The notes under the pieces: generated by a model
Seen by the model: only the letters and a program-made list of their open reading frames with translations
Told to the model about the DNA's origin: nothing
The model's database searches: none
In this document: in pieces, positions 63,106 to 64,000 of the stretch
Numbering within the stretch: position 1 is the first letter of the stretch
How the letters are laid out: each line of letters starts with the position of its first letter
Made by a program: the position numbers and the translations under genes
Source of the DNA: Candidatus Poribacteria bacterium
GTDB lineage: Bacteria > Poribacteria > WGA-4E > WGA-3G
Direction of reading: 5' to 3'
Assembly: GCA_022819945.1 (NCBI GenBank)
Contig: JAJEGI010000051.1
Location: forward strand, 113,257 to 177,256
Length of the DNA: 64,000 bases

Positions 63106-63876
63106 TTATTCTAACGAGCGGTCTGAAAACTGATACACACCCTGCCGATTTACAGCGATCTTCGGCAGTTTCCGAGACTTTTCAAACCAATTATACCCGA
63201 TTTTCAGATTTTTCCAAAAGTTTATCAGAACGTCGTCATTTGGAAAAGTGTTTTGTAAGCGTTCCATTGTCCGATCGTCCAATTCTGTTGGAAAAATGTG
63301 CACAGGGATTTTTGCGTGTCCGTTTGATTTCGCTTGAACTGCTAACCAATAGACCTCCTTAATATATTCATCAGTGATTGGCACACAGCCGATCGTAGCA
63401 CATCCACCGTGTATAAATATATCCCCTCCAAGTTCGCCTTTTTTGCCCAAAATCTTATCCGCCTGGTTTGGATAATTAATCCCAAGTGATAGATAAAAGT
63501 TGCTTTCGGGGTTAAATCTATCGATATAATAAAAACCCTCTGGAATTTGCAAGTCGCCTTCACGTCTTTTGGGTCCCAAATTTCCTGACGTGCGGCAGAT
63601 CGGATAGTGTTTCACGAGTTTGAAAACGGCATCGGATGTTGAAAATGCCCAGACTTCCAAAATCTTTTCTTGTTTGAAGACTCGGATAAAGAGTTTCTGT
63701 GGTGGATAGGGGATACCCTGGTCAGCAAACAGACTGCGAAGTGGACCGTCTTTTTCTTCAAACGCTGCCTGGGTGCGAGGGTGCCTTCGCTGTTTGTCCG
63801 CGAAATTTTGTGAGTCCGTTGGCTGACAAGCGCAGACCATCGTAAAGGTGAAGGAAAGGACAATGTGTAGTTTCAT
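63106..63876 (-). CDS. L,D-transpeptidase (YkuD-type) lipoprotein
   Basis: 256 aa. N-terminal signal peptide with a possible lipobox (MVCAC). The catalytic motif is IFIHGGCATIGCVPITD: His, then Cys in the GC of the YkuD signature. Similar to the YafK/ErfK group, which crosslinks or anchors proteins to peptidoglycan in the periplasm, or reverses that. It precedes the Gfo/Idh/MocA gene by 13 nt but is unrelated in function. 63877-64000 shows no gene. Confidence 0.83.
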   Translation of the reverse strand: MKLHIVLSFTFTMVCACQPTDSQNFADKQRRHPRTQAAFEEKDGPLRSLFADQGIPYPPQKLFIRVFKQEKILEVWAFSTSDAVFKLVKHYPICRTSGNLGPKRREGDLQIPEGFYYIDRFNPESNFYLSLGINYPNQADKILGKKGELGGDIFIHGGCATIGCVPITDEYIKEVYWLAVQAKSNGHAKIPVHIFPTELDDRTMERLQNTFPNDDVLINFWKNLKIGYNWFEKSRKLPKIAVNRQGVYQFSDRSLE

Positions 63877-64000
63877 AATTAGTTGTCAGTTTTCAGTACG
63901 GTTTTTTCGAGTTTTTACGAGCCATATTATAATTGATAATGAAATTAAAATACAGAAACTCCACAATATCAGTTTGGTGTGTGCAGAAATTCTGTCCCCA

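Overview
The window looks like a chromosomal piece of a Gram-negative, environmental bacterium with a large, repeat-rich genome. Two TonB-dependent outer-membrane receptors, lipoproteins and an L,D-transpeptidase show the outer membrane. Several phytanoyl-CoA dioxygenase-like (PhyH) and Gfo/Idh/MocA proteins, BNR/PD40 beta-propellers, PCP_red-type domains and many dispersed palindromes fit a lineage such as Candidatus Poribacteria or a planctomycete-like relative. That taxonomic guess is inference; no rRNA gene is present. No rRNA, tRNA, CRISPR array or complete insertion sequence was seen.

Region 1 (1-20.6 kb, nearly all minus strand) is the most unusual part. It holds four full-length paralogues, and the first codons of a fifth, of an ECF sigma factor fused through one transmembrane helix to a large BNR/Asp-box beta-propeller. 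Each has an upstream ECF-type promoter of the form GCAAC or GCACC, 17-18 bp, CGT(C/T). The same promoter precedes a sigma-54 enhancer-binding protein (EBP) gene that has no usable receiver domain. Three near-consensus sigma-54 promoters (TTGGCACG-N4-TTGC) with shared upstream elements lie nearby. They precede (a) an operon for a secreted six-cysteine peptide, membrane/secreted proteins and an STT3-like oligosaccharyltransferase, (b) a staphylococcal-nuclease-like protein and (c) the fourth ECF-propeller gene. I infer a cascade in which an envelope-sensing ECF factor drives the EBP, the EBP drives sigma-54 promoters, and these feed back on one ECF gene.

Region 2 (20.6-28.4 kb) has metabolic and envelope genes: a c-type-cytochrome-like lipoprotein, a D-2-hydroxyacid dehydrogenase, a frameshifted PD40 propeller gene, two MDR-type dehydrogenases, a PhyH dioxygenase and an acyl-CoA synthetase. 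Region 3 (28.4-35.7 kb) carries the TonB receptor pair and a cytochrome c. Region 4 (35.7-41.2 kb) is a catabolic-looking cluster (Gfo/Idh/MocA, PhyH, sugar-phosphate isomerase-like, RraA-like) followed by a Uma2 protein, a DUF433 protein and duplicated fragments of the RraA gene tail.

Region 5 (41.5-49.1 kb) looks more A+T-rich and like an acquired defence-type island. It has a giant sacsin-type GHKL ATPase ending in an HNH nuclease, a tiny overlapping membrane peptide, a T5orf172 (GIY-YIG-like) membrane coiled-coil protein and a VWA-like lipoprotein. Region 6 (49.3-52.1 kb) is a cysteine-biosynthesis operon: cysteine synthase, APS/PAPS reductase, a CysO-like sulfur carrier with a four-residue cap after its Gly-Gly, and a JAMM protease. 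Region 7 (52.1-64 kb) holds a large membrane protein, further Gfo/Idh/MocA and PhyH genes, a radical SAM/SPASM protein and a small coiled-coil protein that share a PCP_red-like tail, a CopD/HemJ-like membrane protein, a DMT transporter and an L,D-transpeptidase lipoprotein.
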